Positions 1-11,725 of a DNA stretch of 64,000 bases are shown piece after piece. Source of the DNA: Gerris lacustris (Eukaryota; Arthropoda; Insecta; Hemiptera; Gerridae). Position numbers and translations under genes: made by a program. The DNA lies in assembly GCA_951217055.1 (NCBI GenBank), contig OX578280.1, forward strand, positions 14,485,394 through 14,549,393. Direction: 5' to 3'. The notes below the pieces were generated by a model, which saw nothing but the letters and a program-made list of their open reading frames with translations, was not told the DNA's origin and made no database searches. Position 1 is the first letter of the stretch. Every line of letters begins with the position of its first letter.

Positions 1-57
1 TTTCGGATTCACTCCCGGGCTCCAGAACGTGCCATAAGGAACTTCGTTCCAAAAACC
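1..57 (-). repeat. Repeat family A, terminal fragment
   Basis: The first 57 bases are the inverted form of an end shared with copies near 25722, 49383 and 59833 and with a fragment at 43614-43729. The shared part includes the palindrome GGAACGAAGTTCC followed by a GC-rich CCCGGGAGTGAATCC tract. Only one end is in the window and the rest lies to the left. No protein is encoded. The name is local to this annotation. Confidence 0.75.
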
Positions 58-129
58 TTTTTACTACAGCTGAATAAGAATATACTCTAGTTAAATCAAA
101 TGTATGAACAAATTTAATCAACTTAATTC

Positions 130-1110
130 GTAATAAATAACTTGGTTTTCTGGTGTATTCTGCTTCACGAAGGGTTTGAAGTCTGACGTTTCGCTTCCAC
201 TGCTAGAAGAATCTTCAAAGTTATGGTACGTCATGATGTTGTTTACTTAAAGAGAAAGACGGCGTATTTATAAAGCTTTTCTGGTTCGTAGATTGTACCT
301 GGATTCCTTCAGCCGGGAATCCTTCGTCGGGATGATGCAATCGGGCAGATGATGCCTTTTCAAACGGGATATATGAGAAGTCGGGAAGTGACTGTGGCGC
401 TGCCTTTTTTATTTTGCTTATCACAGGTTTGTTAGCCAGTGGTTTCCTGGTAGAGGTTGTAACCATTTTCTCTGTTGAAGAGCTCTAATATAGTTTTTCC
501 GATCGCAATAGCCTCCCTTACCACCCTTGTGTGATACCTGTTGACAGATGTGAGTACTGGAATGTCTTCAAACTTGATTAGTTGGCCGGTATATTCAGAA
601 TGTCGAGCTATAGCTGATCTTTAATCCTTCTTTTTCGTTGCTCTTACGCGTTCTTGTGGGTGGGTTGAAATCAGTCTTCCGGTTTGCACAATGTAGTTTT
701 TGCCGCAGTTGCAAGGAAATTGGTAGGCACCTCCATTTTTGAAATGTAGGTGATCTTTCGGCGATTTCAGGTGGCCTTTGGTGGTTATAGAAAGCGTTGA
801 AAGTGGCCCCGATGCCGAGAATCCTGCTTATCTTATACGTCGTCCCTTTAATATATGGTAGATCAGCCTTCCGTTGGTCATTCGTCCTTTCAACCTCGGT
901 GATCTCTTCACGACGACAGGTTCTCAGAATGTCTCCTTTCTTGAATCAATTCTTAGCCAGGGCTGATTTGAGGTATTGCTTCTCTTCTTTCTGTAGCAGA
1001 TCCCGAAACCCCTTAAGACTAAAGAGTGGATGGCTGTTTTCCTCTAGTTCGGATTGTGATGTGACTCTATGCGTTAAGGTACCTATCTGAATGCGAGGGT
1101 TCCTGTAGAC
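130..1110 (-). pseudogene. Penelope-like retroelement, decayed RT C-terminus and GIY-YIG endonuclease
   Basis: Read on the minus strand in shifting frames this region gives pieces in the order expected for a Penelope-like element. First comes a post-RT segment starting VYRNPRIQIG and including LKGFRDLLQKEEKQYL. A linker follows with LPYIKGTTYKISRILG. Then comes a GIY-YIG-type block, GGAYQFPCNCGKNYIVQTGR, followed by SAIARHSEYTGQLIKFEDIP and VVREAIAIGKT. The GIY-YIG nuclease of these elements nicks DNA for target-primed reverse transcription. At least one frameshift (near 800) and several stops make it a pseudogene, and the RT core is missing. Downstream (towards 180) lies a hammerhead-like core matching the one at 42.3-42.5 kb. 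The assignment rests on recognised motif order and has not been tested by search. Confidence 0.8.
182..217 (-). ncRNA. Degenerate hammerhead-like core of the Penelope-like element
   Basis: On the minus strand the sequence has TTGAAGA, a partly paired stem-loop, GGAAGC, then GAAACGTC. The better preserved copies at 42273-42547 read CTGAAGA at the first box. Hammerhead motifs in Penelope-like terminal repeats are established. Here the first core base is changed and stem II is damaged, so it is probably inactive. Confidence 0.45.
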
Positions 1111-2640
1111 TTCTTATGGAGGTTCTATGGGATAGGTTTCCGTGGGCATGTTGCAATATATTCTAGATCTTTCGGAGGGGACTGGGGCATAGATTTTGTG
1201 GGGCAACATTTCAAAACATTATAGGGATCATTCTAAAGCAAGTTTATTATGATGAGAGTAATTTTCAAATGACTGAGCTTAAGACGAAACGTCTGGATCA
1301 TTGAATCTCTTACGTGAACCGTGAACTCCTTCGGAAAATCTGTAGACTCTATAGTATCAGTTAACAGGTGTTTGTATACTAATTGAAAAAGTAAACTTAT
1401 TAACCTTAAGTAAATTGTTTTTTTAGTCTATAGTATCCTACTAATTAAATTACTATTACAGTGGTTCTAATGGTTGCTTGTAGAACTATGTAACAATTTT
1501 AATATGATAACGATAATTTTAATCGCGATAATGAATAAAGTCGTTGTAAGAGATTTGCGTTACCACCTATAATATAGCCTTTACATCAAAACCACAGACA
1601 ATACATTTTTTTTTTAAATTAATTAATAATTAAACATGTTGCACACTTATTATCGCATAGAGTTTACCTATATGTAATCCTTTTTAATATTTGTAATATA
1701 TATTCTATATGCCACAATCTTTGAAGGATTTATAAATTATATAAAGTGTTAATAATACCCCAGTCTTATTATAAGAACGCTATTGAATTTGAATTAATCA
1801 TAGTTTTAAAGATTTTTTCAATTATTAGGTTTTCAAATTTAGTCGAGGGGTTAAAAAAGTTAGTGAAAGAAAAGTTAGGGTGGTAGTGAAGGAGTGGATA
1901 GATTGAGGTAAATAACACCGTGAAGTAACGAATTGCTTCCTGAGACCCCTATCTGGCTATGCGAGGACATCCCTCTCTGTACCACGGGCAAACCAGGCAT
2001 CCCGAAACCAATTAAATTCTGTCAGGTCGATTTGCCCGTACAAATATTGTTTGTTTTTGTTGATGGAAACTGGCTAGAGAGAGAGAGAGGAAGAGGGGGA
2101 AGGGTTTAGGAAGGTCTGTGACAAATAGAAGTGGAAAGAGACCTTTCTATCTGTACACAATGGGAAAAGACAAAAGCTTCCTGGAAATAGCCCTTTTTGA
2201 GACTGAAGAGCAAAGCTAATTTAAAGGAAGAACAGGAAGCGCTATGAAGTCCCCCCTTCCTCTTTCTGTATGAAATTTTAGCTATCCAATTCCTTACCTT
2301 CGTCTGCAATGACGCTCTTATATACCCTAGAATTACTTAAAAATAATCAAATAATTGTGCTTGAAGTCTCACGTAAAAAGGGTTTTGTTGGTATTATGAA
2401 CATGGAATTAATTAGTATAAGGGGGGGGGGGGGGGGCACGCAAAATGATGACGATTTTTTGACAAAATGGCATGGAAAATTAACCACTTTCCACAAGTGT
2501 TATATATTTTTGTAATCTTCTTTTCAATACCTTTCATATGATACCCCACTTAAAATTTTAAAAACATATTTCTCTTCCAATTATTCCAATATCCGCCATT
2601 TTGGATTCCCAGTTAATCATTCTTATTTTTTCTATAACCA
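1111..2640. other. AT-rich stretch with no recognised gene
   Basis: I see no coding signal or named repeat here. A short GA run lies at about 2074-2100 and a run of 16 G at 2421-2436. The short open frames are not protein-like. Confidence 0.6.
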
Positions 2641-2963
2641 TAAATATAACATATATTTATTTACACCTATATGCTCGCAAGTTAGTTGACATCATTTTTT
2701 TCTCTTATTTTTATTTCCAATTATTAAGAACTTTGTTTATTTTCTTTCATTGTTTATCACAATTTTCTCTCTAATTACTCTGTCTTTTTATACATTTTCA
2801 TCTTTATATAATCTTTGACGATTTATTCACGTTAATCTATATTCCCATATTTATCTCCTTTATTGTCTATCTTCTTTCATAGTTTATCTCCATGCATTGT
2901 CGCACTTATTACACTGCCTTTCTTGTTGCATTTTTATCTTTATTTGCCGAATCACTTCTTTCA
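2640..2963 (+). repeat. Degenerate left flank of the 181-bp satellite
   Basis: Phrases such as TTGTCTATCTTCTTTCAT and TTTATCTTTATTTGCCGAAT recur from the main array downstream. Only the last ~50 bases (about 2910-2963) are nearly identical to a satellite unit. The rest looks like an old, diverged part of the same array. Confidence 0.6.
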
Positions 2964-3632
2964 CTAGAAGCTAAAAACCACGAAAACATTTTGCGCCGGA
3001 AGGTTATAGTCATGTTATAGTTGAACTCAACAACAGGTTATAATAATAGTTTTTATTTTATCGTATCAGTTTTAAGTTATGTTTCTTCTTCTTTAGCAAA
3101 TTTTCATTGGAGTAATTTACTAATGTGCCTATTGTAGTGCCATAATTCATTTTTTCTTTCATTAATAAAAAGAAATATTGTTTTGATCAAAATTGTTTCA
3201 CTCCCTTTCAAGAAAATAGTGAGAAAGAGAGCTCGTACTTCACCAATTTTTAAGTTCTGCAAATATACTAAAAACGTTAGTGTGAACACAGACTCCTCGA
3301 AAAAGAAGAGAAAAACTTTCTTTAGCCAGAATTCAGTAATAAATCGTGAATATATATTTCTAAAGAATTTCATTAATGTAAAAGAGTACTGTAATTTATG
3401 TTAAAAAATCAAAACAATTTTACTGATGTAAGAAACGGTGGAAAATTAAATAAATTTACAACCATACGAAATTGGCAGTCTATTTCTCCTTTATTTATTT
3501 TTATTTTTTATAACAATAAAGGGAATAATGCAGCTTTTATGAAATTTAAGTGATTTGTTGATTTCAAAGATTAATGTGATTATATCAACGTTAATGTTAT
3601 ACTCCGGGTACGGGGTATAATGAGTGTATAAT
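2964..3632. other. 669-bp insert inside the 181-bp satellite
   Basis: The array breaks off after GAATCACTTCTTTCA (2948-2962) and resumes with the same 15 bases at 3633. The sequence between is unrelated to the satellite. Near 3411-3480 it carries a phrase shared with repeat family B (AATCAAAACAATTTT and AAATTGGCAGTC). No terminal repeats or protein were found. It could be a retroposed insertion with a 15-bp duplication, or a rearrangement. Confidence 0.5.
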
Positions 3633-4720
3633 GAATCACTTCTTTCATTGTTTATCTTAGTTGTCTCTGTCATTATGCTGTCCATTATTATGCAATTTTC
3701 ATATTTATCTGTTATAACACATCTTTCCTTGTCTATGTTCTTTTATTATTCGTTGTATACATTGTCTATCTTATTACACTGCCTTTCTTGTTGCATTTTT
3801 ATCTTTATTTGCCGAATCACTTCTTTCATTGTTTATCTTAGTTGTCTCTGTCATTATGCTGTCCATTATTATGCAATTTTCATATTTATCTGTTATAACA
3901 CATCTTTCATTGTCTATGTTCTTTTATTATTCGTTGTATACATTGTCTATCTTATTACACTGCCTTTCTTTTTGCATTTTTATCTTTATTTGCTGAATCA
4001 CTTCTTTCATTGTTTATCTTAGTTGTCTCTGTCATTATGCTGTCCATTATTATGCAATTTTCATATTTATCTGTTATAACACATCTTTCATTGTCTATAT
4101 TCTTTTATTATTCGTTGTATACATTGTCTATCTTATTACACTGCCTTTCTTTTTGCATTTTTATCTTTATTTGCTGAATCACTTCTTTCATTGTTTATCT
4201 TAGTTTTCTCTGTTAATATGCTGTTCATTATTATGCAATTTTCATATTTATCTGTTATAACACATCTTTCATTGTCTATGTTCTTTTATTATTCGTTGTA
4301 TACATTGTCTATCTTATTACACTGCCTTTCTTTTTGCATTTGTATCTTTATTTGCTGAATCACTTCTTTCATTGTTTATCTTAGTTGTCTCTGTCATTAT
4401 GCTGTCCATTATTATGCAATTTTCATATTTATCTGTTAAAACACATCTTTCATTGTCTATGTTCTTTTATTATTCGTTGTATACATTGTCTATCTTATTA
4501 CACTGCCTTTCTTTTTGCATTTTTATCTTTATTTGCCGAATCACTTCTTTCATTGTTTATCTTAGTTGTCTCTGTCATTATGCTGTCCATTATTATGCAA
4601 TTTTCATATTTATCTGTTATAACACATCTTTCCTTGTCTATGTTCTTTCATTATTCGTCGTATATATTGCCTATTTTATTCCCCTGTCCTTCTTTATGCA
4701 ATTTTATTTTAAATTTAATT
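3633..4720 (+). repeat. 181-bp tandem satellite, six units
   Basis: The phrase GAATCACTTCTTTCATTG starts at 3633, 3814, 3995, 4176, 4357 and 4538, an exact 181-base period. Units differ by only a few substitutions. The sixth decays after about 4660, and a looser continuation reaches roughly 4900. The long frames across it simply translate the repeat in a pyrimidine-rich frame and are not genes. Confidence 0.93.
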
Positions 4721-4919
4721 AATCTCATATTTTCTTTCCTTGTCTATCTTCTTTCATAATCCATCTTCGGACATATTCTCTCGCATAAATGCTGTTTATC
4801 ATTATGCATTTTTCACCTTTAATCATTGGCTGACATCATTTATTGACAAGTTAACAATTCATATTTTTTCTATTTCACAATCCTTCTACAGTTTTAGTAT
4901 TTTTACTACGTTTTATTAG

Positions 4920-7065
4920 CTTGCTGTCTTGTTTGTTTGTTTGTTTGTCCGGTACAAATCTGGCAATCGATTTCTAACTAACTTCCCGAATAGCTAGACA
5001 TTTGAAACTTTTAGCATAACTCAGAACACGATGACAATGCATTATTTTAATCTTTCAGCAGAATTTAATTGGTTTTCAGCAAATTTTGCTGTATGGAAAG
5101 TTAGTTTGGAAAAAATCCATCCGCAATTTATTTTATTTGTTTTGCCATGTCTCATATTTACAATCTTAATTTTGACGGGTTTAAATTTGTGATTTTTATA
5201 AATAAGAGATAAACATTGAATGACAGCAAAACAGGAAATTAATCGATTATATTATTTATCGATTTTATTATTTTTTATTACTTCAAATATATCGATCGCA
5301 CGTTTTAGGTTTGGTGAGATCCGTTGTACAAAGATTTGTCCTTTTATAGGTTTAAGATCAGCTCTCTAGATGGTAGTCATTTATGTAAAGTAAATAAATT
5401 TGGAACTATTTTTTTTCACTAACATTATATACTAGGCATCGCGTGGCTCTATCATTGAAGCGAGCGTATTGCAATAAAATACTGAATATTAAAATTTGTT
5501 AATCATGATGAATGTCAAAGTTGAAGATAGGTGGAAGAGGGTAGTGTGAGGTAGAGTGGGGGTACTCGGTACAAAGCTTTACTTCCAAACAAACCTACAC
5601 ACAACACAACTATAAGAATCTAAACCACCCGACATAGCTTTTAAACTAATTGAAGCGAGCGTAGCGAGCTTCCTACATTCATCGAAATATGCTCCGTGTC
5701 TGTCTGTCTGTCTGTCAGTAACGTTTACGCGTGTGACGATAACTTGAGTAAAAGTTGACCGATTTAGTTGAAATTGGGAATACATGATCCTCTAACTAAT
5801 ACTCAGGCTAAGTTCGTTGGACAGCGTGATCCGTCCAAGAGTACGCGCGCAATGCTCGCGTAAACGTGAGCTTCAAATTTAAAATTGGAATTTCAGGACA
5901 GGAAAAAATTCTATCATCACCTATTCGATGAGACGAACATTTTTTTTTCAAATAACATTTTTTAGTAAAACCAACAACGACACTGCTATGAATTAATAAA
6001 GATCGCTAAAACTATTAAAGCGGCCCTAAACGTTTAAAATAGAGAAAACAACCTTTTTACCGATATCTTACGTTCTAACGTAACGATTTTAATAAAACTT
6101 CATATACATCGTCTAAAGTGCAATTGAAACAAGTATGTAAAATTTCAACTTGATACAAGCAGTAGTATTTGAGTAATGAAGTGATACATTTATAATATTT
6201 GTTTAAAAGCTATGACGGGTGGTTAAGATTCTTATAGTCGTGTTGTATGTAGGTTTGTTAGGAAGTAAAGCTTTGTACCGAGTACCCCCACTCTACCTCA
6301 CACTGCCCTCTTCCACTTATCTTCAACTATGACATTCATCATGATTAACAAATTTTAATATTCAGTATTTTATTGCAATACGCTCGCTTCAATGATAGAG
6401 CCACGCGATGCCTAGTATTATAAATGTATCACTTCATTACTCAAATACTACTGCTTGTATCAAGTTGAAATTTTGCATACCTGTTTCAATTGTGCATTAG
6501 ATGGTGTATATGAAGTTTGATTAAAATCGTTACGTTAGAACGTAAGATATCGGTAAAAAGGTTGTTTTCTCTATTATAAACGTTTAGGTCCGCTTTAATA
6601 GTTTTAGCGATCTTTATTAAGTCATAACGGTGTCGCTGTTGGTTTTAGTAAAAAATGTTATTTGAAAATAATGTTCGTCTCATCGAATAGATGATGATAG
6701 AATCTTTTCCCGTCCTGAAATTCCAATTTAATTTTTGTACCTCTCGTTTACGCGAGCGTTGCGCGCGAACTCTTGGACGGATCACGCTGTCCAAAGAACT
6801 TAGCCTGAGTATTAGTAAGAGGAACATGTATACCAAATTTCAACTAAATCGGTCAACATTTACTCAAGTTATCGTCACACGCGTGAACGTTACTGACAGA
6901 CAGACAGACAGACAGACACGGAACATATTTCGTTGAATGTAGGAAGCTCACTACGCTCGCTTCAATTATATAACAATAACAATTATATTAACAACATTAC
7001 ATACGATTCAACAGAAAATTTAAAAATAGTATATAAAAAGTTCTTTTTATCTTGAAATTATTTAA
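4920..7065 (+). repeat. Repeat family E, copy 1, interrupted by family C elements
   Basis: The outer parts, 4920-5432 and 6966-7065, match in order the family E copies at 9431-9780 and 15830-16075/23024-23430 (both inverted). Shared landmarks are a TTTG run, CCGGTACAAATCTGGCAATC, a TCGAT-rich section and, after the interruption, CATACGATTCAACAGAAAAT. The match resumes on the far side of the family C complex, so that complex inserted into a pre-existing E copy. Confidence 0.75.
5433..6965. mobile_element. Two nested, opposed family C elements (TA-flanked MITE-like)
   Basis: The block reads P-Q-P'-Q', where primes mark inverted copies. P (about 5433-5640) carries the end CTAGGCATCGCGTGGCTC. 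Q (about 5641-6190) carries GAAGCGAGCGTAGCGAGC and a CTGT repeat. P' ends at 6415 with CGCGATGCCTAG and Q' fills 6417-6965. The simplest reading is a plus-strand copy (5641-6415) inserted in a minus-strand copy (P plus Q'). TA at the junctions suggests a Tc1/mariner-type target. No transposase is encoded, so these would be non-autonomous. Confidence 0.6.
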
Positions 7066-7980
7066 GTTTTACATGTATTTGTGATATTACTGTAATGCAG
7101 TACAGCATATACTATATTTATTTATGTGGTAAAGAAATTACATAATATTACTATTTGGTTGCATTATATTTTGGTTTCATATACATTTCTCTGGGTCTGA
7201 GGATACATAAATATTTGAGTGGACATTATAAAGAAACATATTTTTCTCTTAGTTCTACAATTAGTTCAAGATAATCTTCTATCCTATTTATTTGTTAACA
7301 ATAAGCTCTAAAAACCCTGAAGACTCTAGAAATTATTAGTATATAGTTTATTGTACTCTGCTTGTCATGAAAGACTAATCATTAAAGGAGGTGTTACGTG
7401 ATTGACAGTCTTTGTATTCGAGAATGATAAAGCATATGGATAGAATAGACCTTATGTAGGTGACGTATTATATTAACACCCTATATTCGCTTTAAATCAA
7501 ACTCAATACCAGAATAGATAGATTTTCTTTGATTGATTCGATTTATTAATGACATTAACATGCAAACATTGACAAATGATTGTCTCTGAAGTGTTCAACC
7601 AGTAGTAAATCATTGATAATTATCAGTTTAGCTCATATCTAGCTTGCTTGAATGAAGATGTAGGCTTTCTGAGGAACAATGCTAATTTTACCCTCCTGGT
7701 TCAGATTGTCAACTGAAGAAGTTTTACCATAATGCGCATTTACGGGTTTATTCGTAGATAAGTTAAACAGTTTAACTGGAATAATCCTTATTATAGTGAG
7801 ATTTGTTGGGCACATAAGTGAGACCTAGACTATCTGTATTGTTTTAATTATTGAATTTGATTTGTATAATTGTTATTGAGATGTATAATAGGAATATTGG
7901 TGTGAAGTATTGACTTAGCCAGAAGTATTTCATTTTTATACTACTCTCAAGAAGTATTTCGTTTTGACATTTTCAAGTTT
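7066..7980. other. AT-rich stretch with no recognised gene
   Basis: No coding frame, tandem array or recognisable element was found in this interval. Confidence 0.6.
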
Positions 7981-7989
7981 AGGCTGTGC

Positions 7990-8520
7990 TACATAACTCG
8001 AAAAGCGTTACTAAAACACGTTACCCGATGAATCAAGGAGTTAGAAAGGTATAGGAAGTGTGCACAGTCTGTCTCCAGCTGTTGGGCCTCCCTCAACCGC
8101 ACGTCATAGGGCCGAAGAAAGTCGAAAAGATTTATACGTGTGGGATAGGGTTGGGACATCGATAGCTAAACATCGATGTTTTCGATACATCGACATCGAA
8201 AGAACAAGCATCGATGGTAGCCAAAACATCGATGTTATCGATACATCGAAAGATCAACATCGATGTTATCGATACATCGAAAGATCAACATCGATGTTTT
8301 CGATACATCGACATCGATGTCCCAACCCTAGTGTGACAGGGTGTTGGGAAAGTAATGGAGGTTGCCATCAACTCTCAGCGCTCGGCCTACCTCGCTTTGT
8401 GAGGCCGAAGAAGTCGAATCTCACGCGGGAATCATTTAACCACCTCCAACACCGCGAAGCGAACCTGGGGACATTTTATGTTGGTAGTTTACGCAGAGCG
8501 AAAACATGAAAATGTCTCAC
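7990..8520. other. GC-richer unclassified segment hosting a hAT MITE
   Basis: The segment has the phrase AACTCGAAAAGCGTTAC at its left (about 7997), which recurs inverted near 23853 and 24328. To the right is a hairpin-forming GGCCTACCTCG/TGAGGCC tract. An open frame runs through it but crosses the hAT MITE, so it is not a gene. It looks like an uncharacterised repeat. Confidence 0.4.
8146..8330. mobile_element. hAT-type MITE, 185 bp
   Basis: Ends are TAGGGTTGGGACATCGAT and its inverse ATCGATGTCCCAACCCTA. The flanking octamers are GTGTGGGA and GTGTGACA, matching at six of eight positions, which fits a diverged 8-bp hAT duplication. The interior is almost entirely repeated ATCGATGT and GATACATCGA units. 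The copy at 62722-63098 has the same ends and an exact duplication. Confidence 0.8.
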
Positions 8521-8642
8521 TGTCTTGCGGACTCGTATGCAAGAAGTATTTATGCTGTTTTTAACGGAAACGACAAGGTGAAGGCCGAAGTAAGTCAACG
8601 TTGTAATAAAACAATAAACTCAACTATAAAAACATATTATAT

Positions 8643-8965
8643 TTATACTTCTTCAAGAAGTATTTCGTAAGAAGTATTTCGTTTTTATACTTCTTCAAGA
8701 AGTATTTCGTTTTAATATTTCTTTAAGATGCATTTCGTTTTAATATTTCTTCAAGATGCATTTCGTTTTTATACTTCTTCAAGAAGTATTTCGTTTTAAT
8801 ATTTCTTCAAGATGCATTTCGTTTTTATACTTCTTCAAGAAGTATTTCGTTTTAATATTTCTTCAAGATGCATTTCGTTTTTATACTTCTTCAAGAAGTA
8901 TTTCGTTTTAATATTTCTTCAAGATGCATTTCGTTTTTATACTTCTTCAAGAAATATATCTTTTT
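8643..8965 (+). repeat. 28-bp tandem repeat in 56-bp dimers
   Basis: Two related 28-mers alternate: one with ACTTCTTCAAGAAGT (palindromic) and one with ATTTCTTCAAGATGCAT. The phrase ATACTTCTTC starts at 8771, 8827, 8883 and 8939, a 56-base period. The left part is less regular. Confidence 0.9.
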
Positions 8966-9024
8966 TATACGTTTTTTACTTTTTATTTAAAGATATGATG
9001 TGATACGATGTGTTTTATTAATTT

Positions 9025-9430
9025 TTACTTTCTCATATCAAGAGAAAGTATTGAGATGGGGCTTAAATTCGATTTAGACATTTTGATGGATTTACACGTT
9101 TTGATATCCCCTGAATCCAACAAAATGGTTTTAAAAAATGTCCGACTGTCGTGTGTCATCAGACGCATGAAGCCTAATAATTTATACAACTGATTAATAC
9201 AAAATAAGGCATAAATGTTCAGAAAAATTATACCCCGAGGAGAAATCGATTAATGAATTTTAGTTCCAAATTTGGAGACGCTACCTCCCAAAAACTTTTA
9301 AATGAATTAAAAAGGATTCGACAATTTTCATTAAAAAATTCTAAAATGTATTCCATTTGAATAAGAGTCCAACGATTTAAACGGGTTTCCCGGGAAAATC
9401 TAGTATCCGAGATATTGATGAATAATTACA
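9025..9430 (+). repeat. Repeat family D, copy 1
   Basis: It starts with the inverted motif TACTTTCTC...GAGAAAGTA and contains TTTACACGTTTTGA, TGTTCAGAAAAAT and ATACCCCGAGG. It aligns in order with 61661-62088. The internal CTGT/GGCCGAT section is degraded in this copy. No protein is recognised. Confidence 0.75.
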
Positions 9431-9780
9431 AGATAAAAAGAACTTTTTATATACTACGTTTTTGAATTTTCTGTTGACTTAAATTAAAAAATCATAAATT
9501 TGAAACCCGTCAAAATGAAGATTGTAAAAATGGGTTATGTCAAAACAAATAAAAAAACTTGCGGATTTTTTCCAAACTAACTTTCCATACAACAAAATTT
9601 GCTGAATAACTAATTAAATTTTGCTGAAAGATGGCTAAAAGTATTAAAATAATGCATTGTTATCGTGTTCTGAGCTATTCTAAAAGTTTCAAGTGCCTAG
9701 CTATTCGGGAAGTTAGATAGAAATCGATTGCCAGATTTGTACCGGACAAACAAACAAACAAACAAGAACGTAGTAATAAG
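9431..9780 (-). repeat. Repeat family E, copy 2
   Basis: It contains AAAAAGAACTTTTTATATAC, GCGGATTTTTTCC, GCTATTCGGGAAGTTAG and GATTGCCAGATTTGTACCGG, then an (AAAC)n run, in the same order as the copy at 15.8-23.4 kb. It abuts family D directly and lacks the TCGAT-rich middle. Confidence 0.75.
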
Positions 9781-11158
9781 TCTGATTTTGTTGAAAATCT
9801 AAAACAAAAAGTAAGCAACCACCTGCTGAACGCTTTTTAATTTAAAAAAAATATTAAATGAGATATTATGTAATTTAAACACAGTTTCAACAAAATAAGA
9901 AAGTTGATCTCAGTTATCTCGAATCGAGTTTATTAGGCATTGGCTATATCAACAGCTAAAGAATATCATATAAATAATAAATTTTAGTTTTACGTATAAA
10001 ATATTTATTTATATGCAATAATTTATTAGATGTTATTTGTTTATTATTTGTAACACAAAACTTGAAGAAATTATTTGGCGCCACAATAACTGTATAATTA
10101 TTTAAATCAACAACTAAATTATCTTATTAATTATAATCGTGTTTTCGGAAACCACTACAAGTTGTATTGCGGTTTTTGAAATATCAAAATTTATAGTCAG
10201 TCTCATAATTAATAAGTTAATTGTCTTATTGTTCATAGTTAGGGTGGAATTGGGGTTGAAGTGGAGTAGATTTGAAGCTAGAGGGGGGGCAAGTCTCGCG
10301 TGGACATTAAGTAATTAGGACAGTGGTAATCGGTTGGTTGGAACTTGACTAACTAAGTTAGAGTTTACTTGCAAGCCTTTGCCTCTCTCAAAGTCCTTCT
10401 CTGTAAGTTGCCCCTCTATGATTAGGCTCGAACCTTCGTAGCCTTTGCCTTAGGGACAAATATACCAAGTTTCCCGCTTCTAGCTTCACTAGGAAATAGT
10501 TTACACCATTAAACTCGCTAGTTTCTAGACTTCTAGTGCTTTTCTCCATTAGCGTTCTCGAGTCTAGGGTTCCACTTTCTACTCTTAGGATACCGTTTCC
10601 TCAAACTCTCTCCTAGACCCTAGAATATTATGAGAATCCCTCTCTTGAGTTAAGTGATACTGCGATAAATAAGCGAAGAGAATTTCACACATTTTTATCA
10701 CTTACCCCCTATTTAAAGTTTATAATAAAGATAAATTTAGGGGTTTCTCTTTAAAGTTTTTTTTGTTTTTTTTTTCTCACATCCTCTCAATTAAACTACT
10801 AATTTTGTTTATGTTAGTTAGTACTTTAACAAAAAGTTTTTATTTTCTCATTGTGAGTTTAATCTACCAGGTGCATTTAAGACAACTTGTAAAACCTTAA
10901 TATATGCTTATACATTTGCTTAGGAATTATTTCTTTATAGAATATTTATAGTCATTTAGACAAAAAATAAAATATAATAGGAGTATTCACGATATTTGCT
11001 TAGCGAATTATATGTTAAAAATTGTATAATATAAATGTTAAGCAAGTGGTGCTTTCATTGGCTTACACATGCACCATTTGACAATTTTTAGATTAGATTT
11101 CCTAACATATGATTGGTAACATAACCTTTCTTCTTCTTCTTATTTATTTATTTTTTTT
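9781..11158. other. AT-rich stretch with no recognised gene
   Basis: Nothing recognisable was found, apart from a less AT-rich section at 10300-10640 with CTAGA-type short repeats and no coding signal, and a T run at 11150-11168. Confidence 0.55.
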
Positions 11159-11612
11159 TTTTTTTTTCAATATTACTTTAACGATGTACATGAATTTTTA
11201 TTAAAATCGTTACATTAGAGCGTAAGATATCTGTAAAAACGTTGTTTTCTTTAACTTAAACGTTTAAGACAGCTTTAATAGTTTTAAGATCATTATCACT
11301 TCAAAGCGATGTGGCTGTTGGTTTTACTAAAAAAAAAAAAATTGTACAAAAAATGTTTGTCTCAATGAATAGGTGATGATAGAATCTTTTCCCGTTCAGA
11401 AATTCCAATTTTACATTTGATGCTCACGTTTACGCGAACTCTTTTACAGATAACGCTGTCCAACGAACTTGGACTAAGCATTAGTAAATGGAACATGTAT
11501 ACCAAATTTAAAGTAAATCGATCAGCTTTTACTCAAGTTATCGTCGGACACGTAAACGTTACTGACAGACAGACAGACAGGTAAGAAGCTCGCTTCAATT
11601 ATTTTATAGATA
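11159..11612 (-). repeat. Core module Q (shared by families A and C), inverted copy
   Basis: Landmarks in inverted order are CGTAAGATATCTGTAAAAAC, the TCTTTTCCCGTTCAGAAAT section, TAACGCTGTCCAACGAACTT, ACTCAAGTTATCGTC, GACAGACAGACAG and GCTCGCTTCAATTA. They match Q in the C elements at 5.6-7 kb and 42.8-43.6 kb. This copy lacks the CGCGATGCC end. Confidence 0.75.
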
Positions 11613-11725
11613 GATATACTATTCCATTAAGAAAAAATAGGGAGAGCACAGTTTTAAATTAAATTGAAAATTCCAAAAAAGCTTCCCAATCTTATCAATG
11701 AAGGAGAAATATATTTTTTCCGTTG

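Noticed and set aside
3624..4759. Long open frames of 116-132 codons across the satellite
   Set aside because: They are the 181-bp repeat translated in several overlapping frames; there is no independent coding signal.
8060..8509. 149-codon frame with repeated S/I/D/R residues
   Set aside because: It runs straight through a hAT MITE whose TSD and inverted ends are visible, so the frame is a product of the ATCGATGT repeats.
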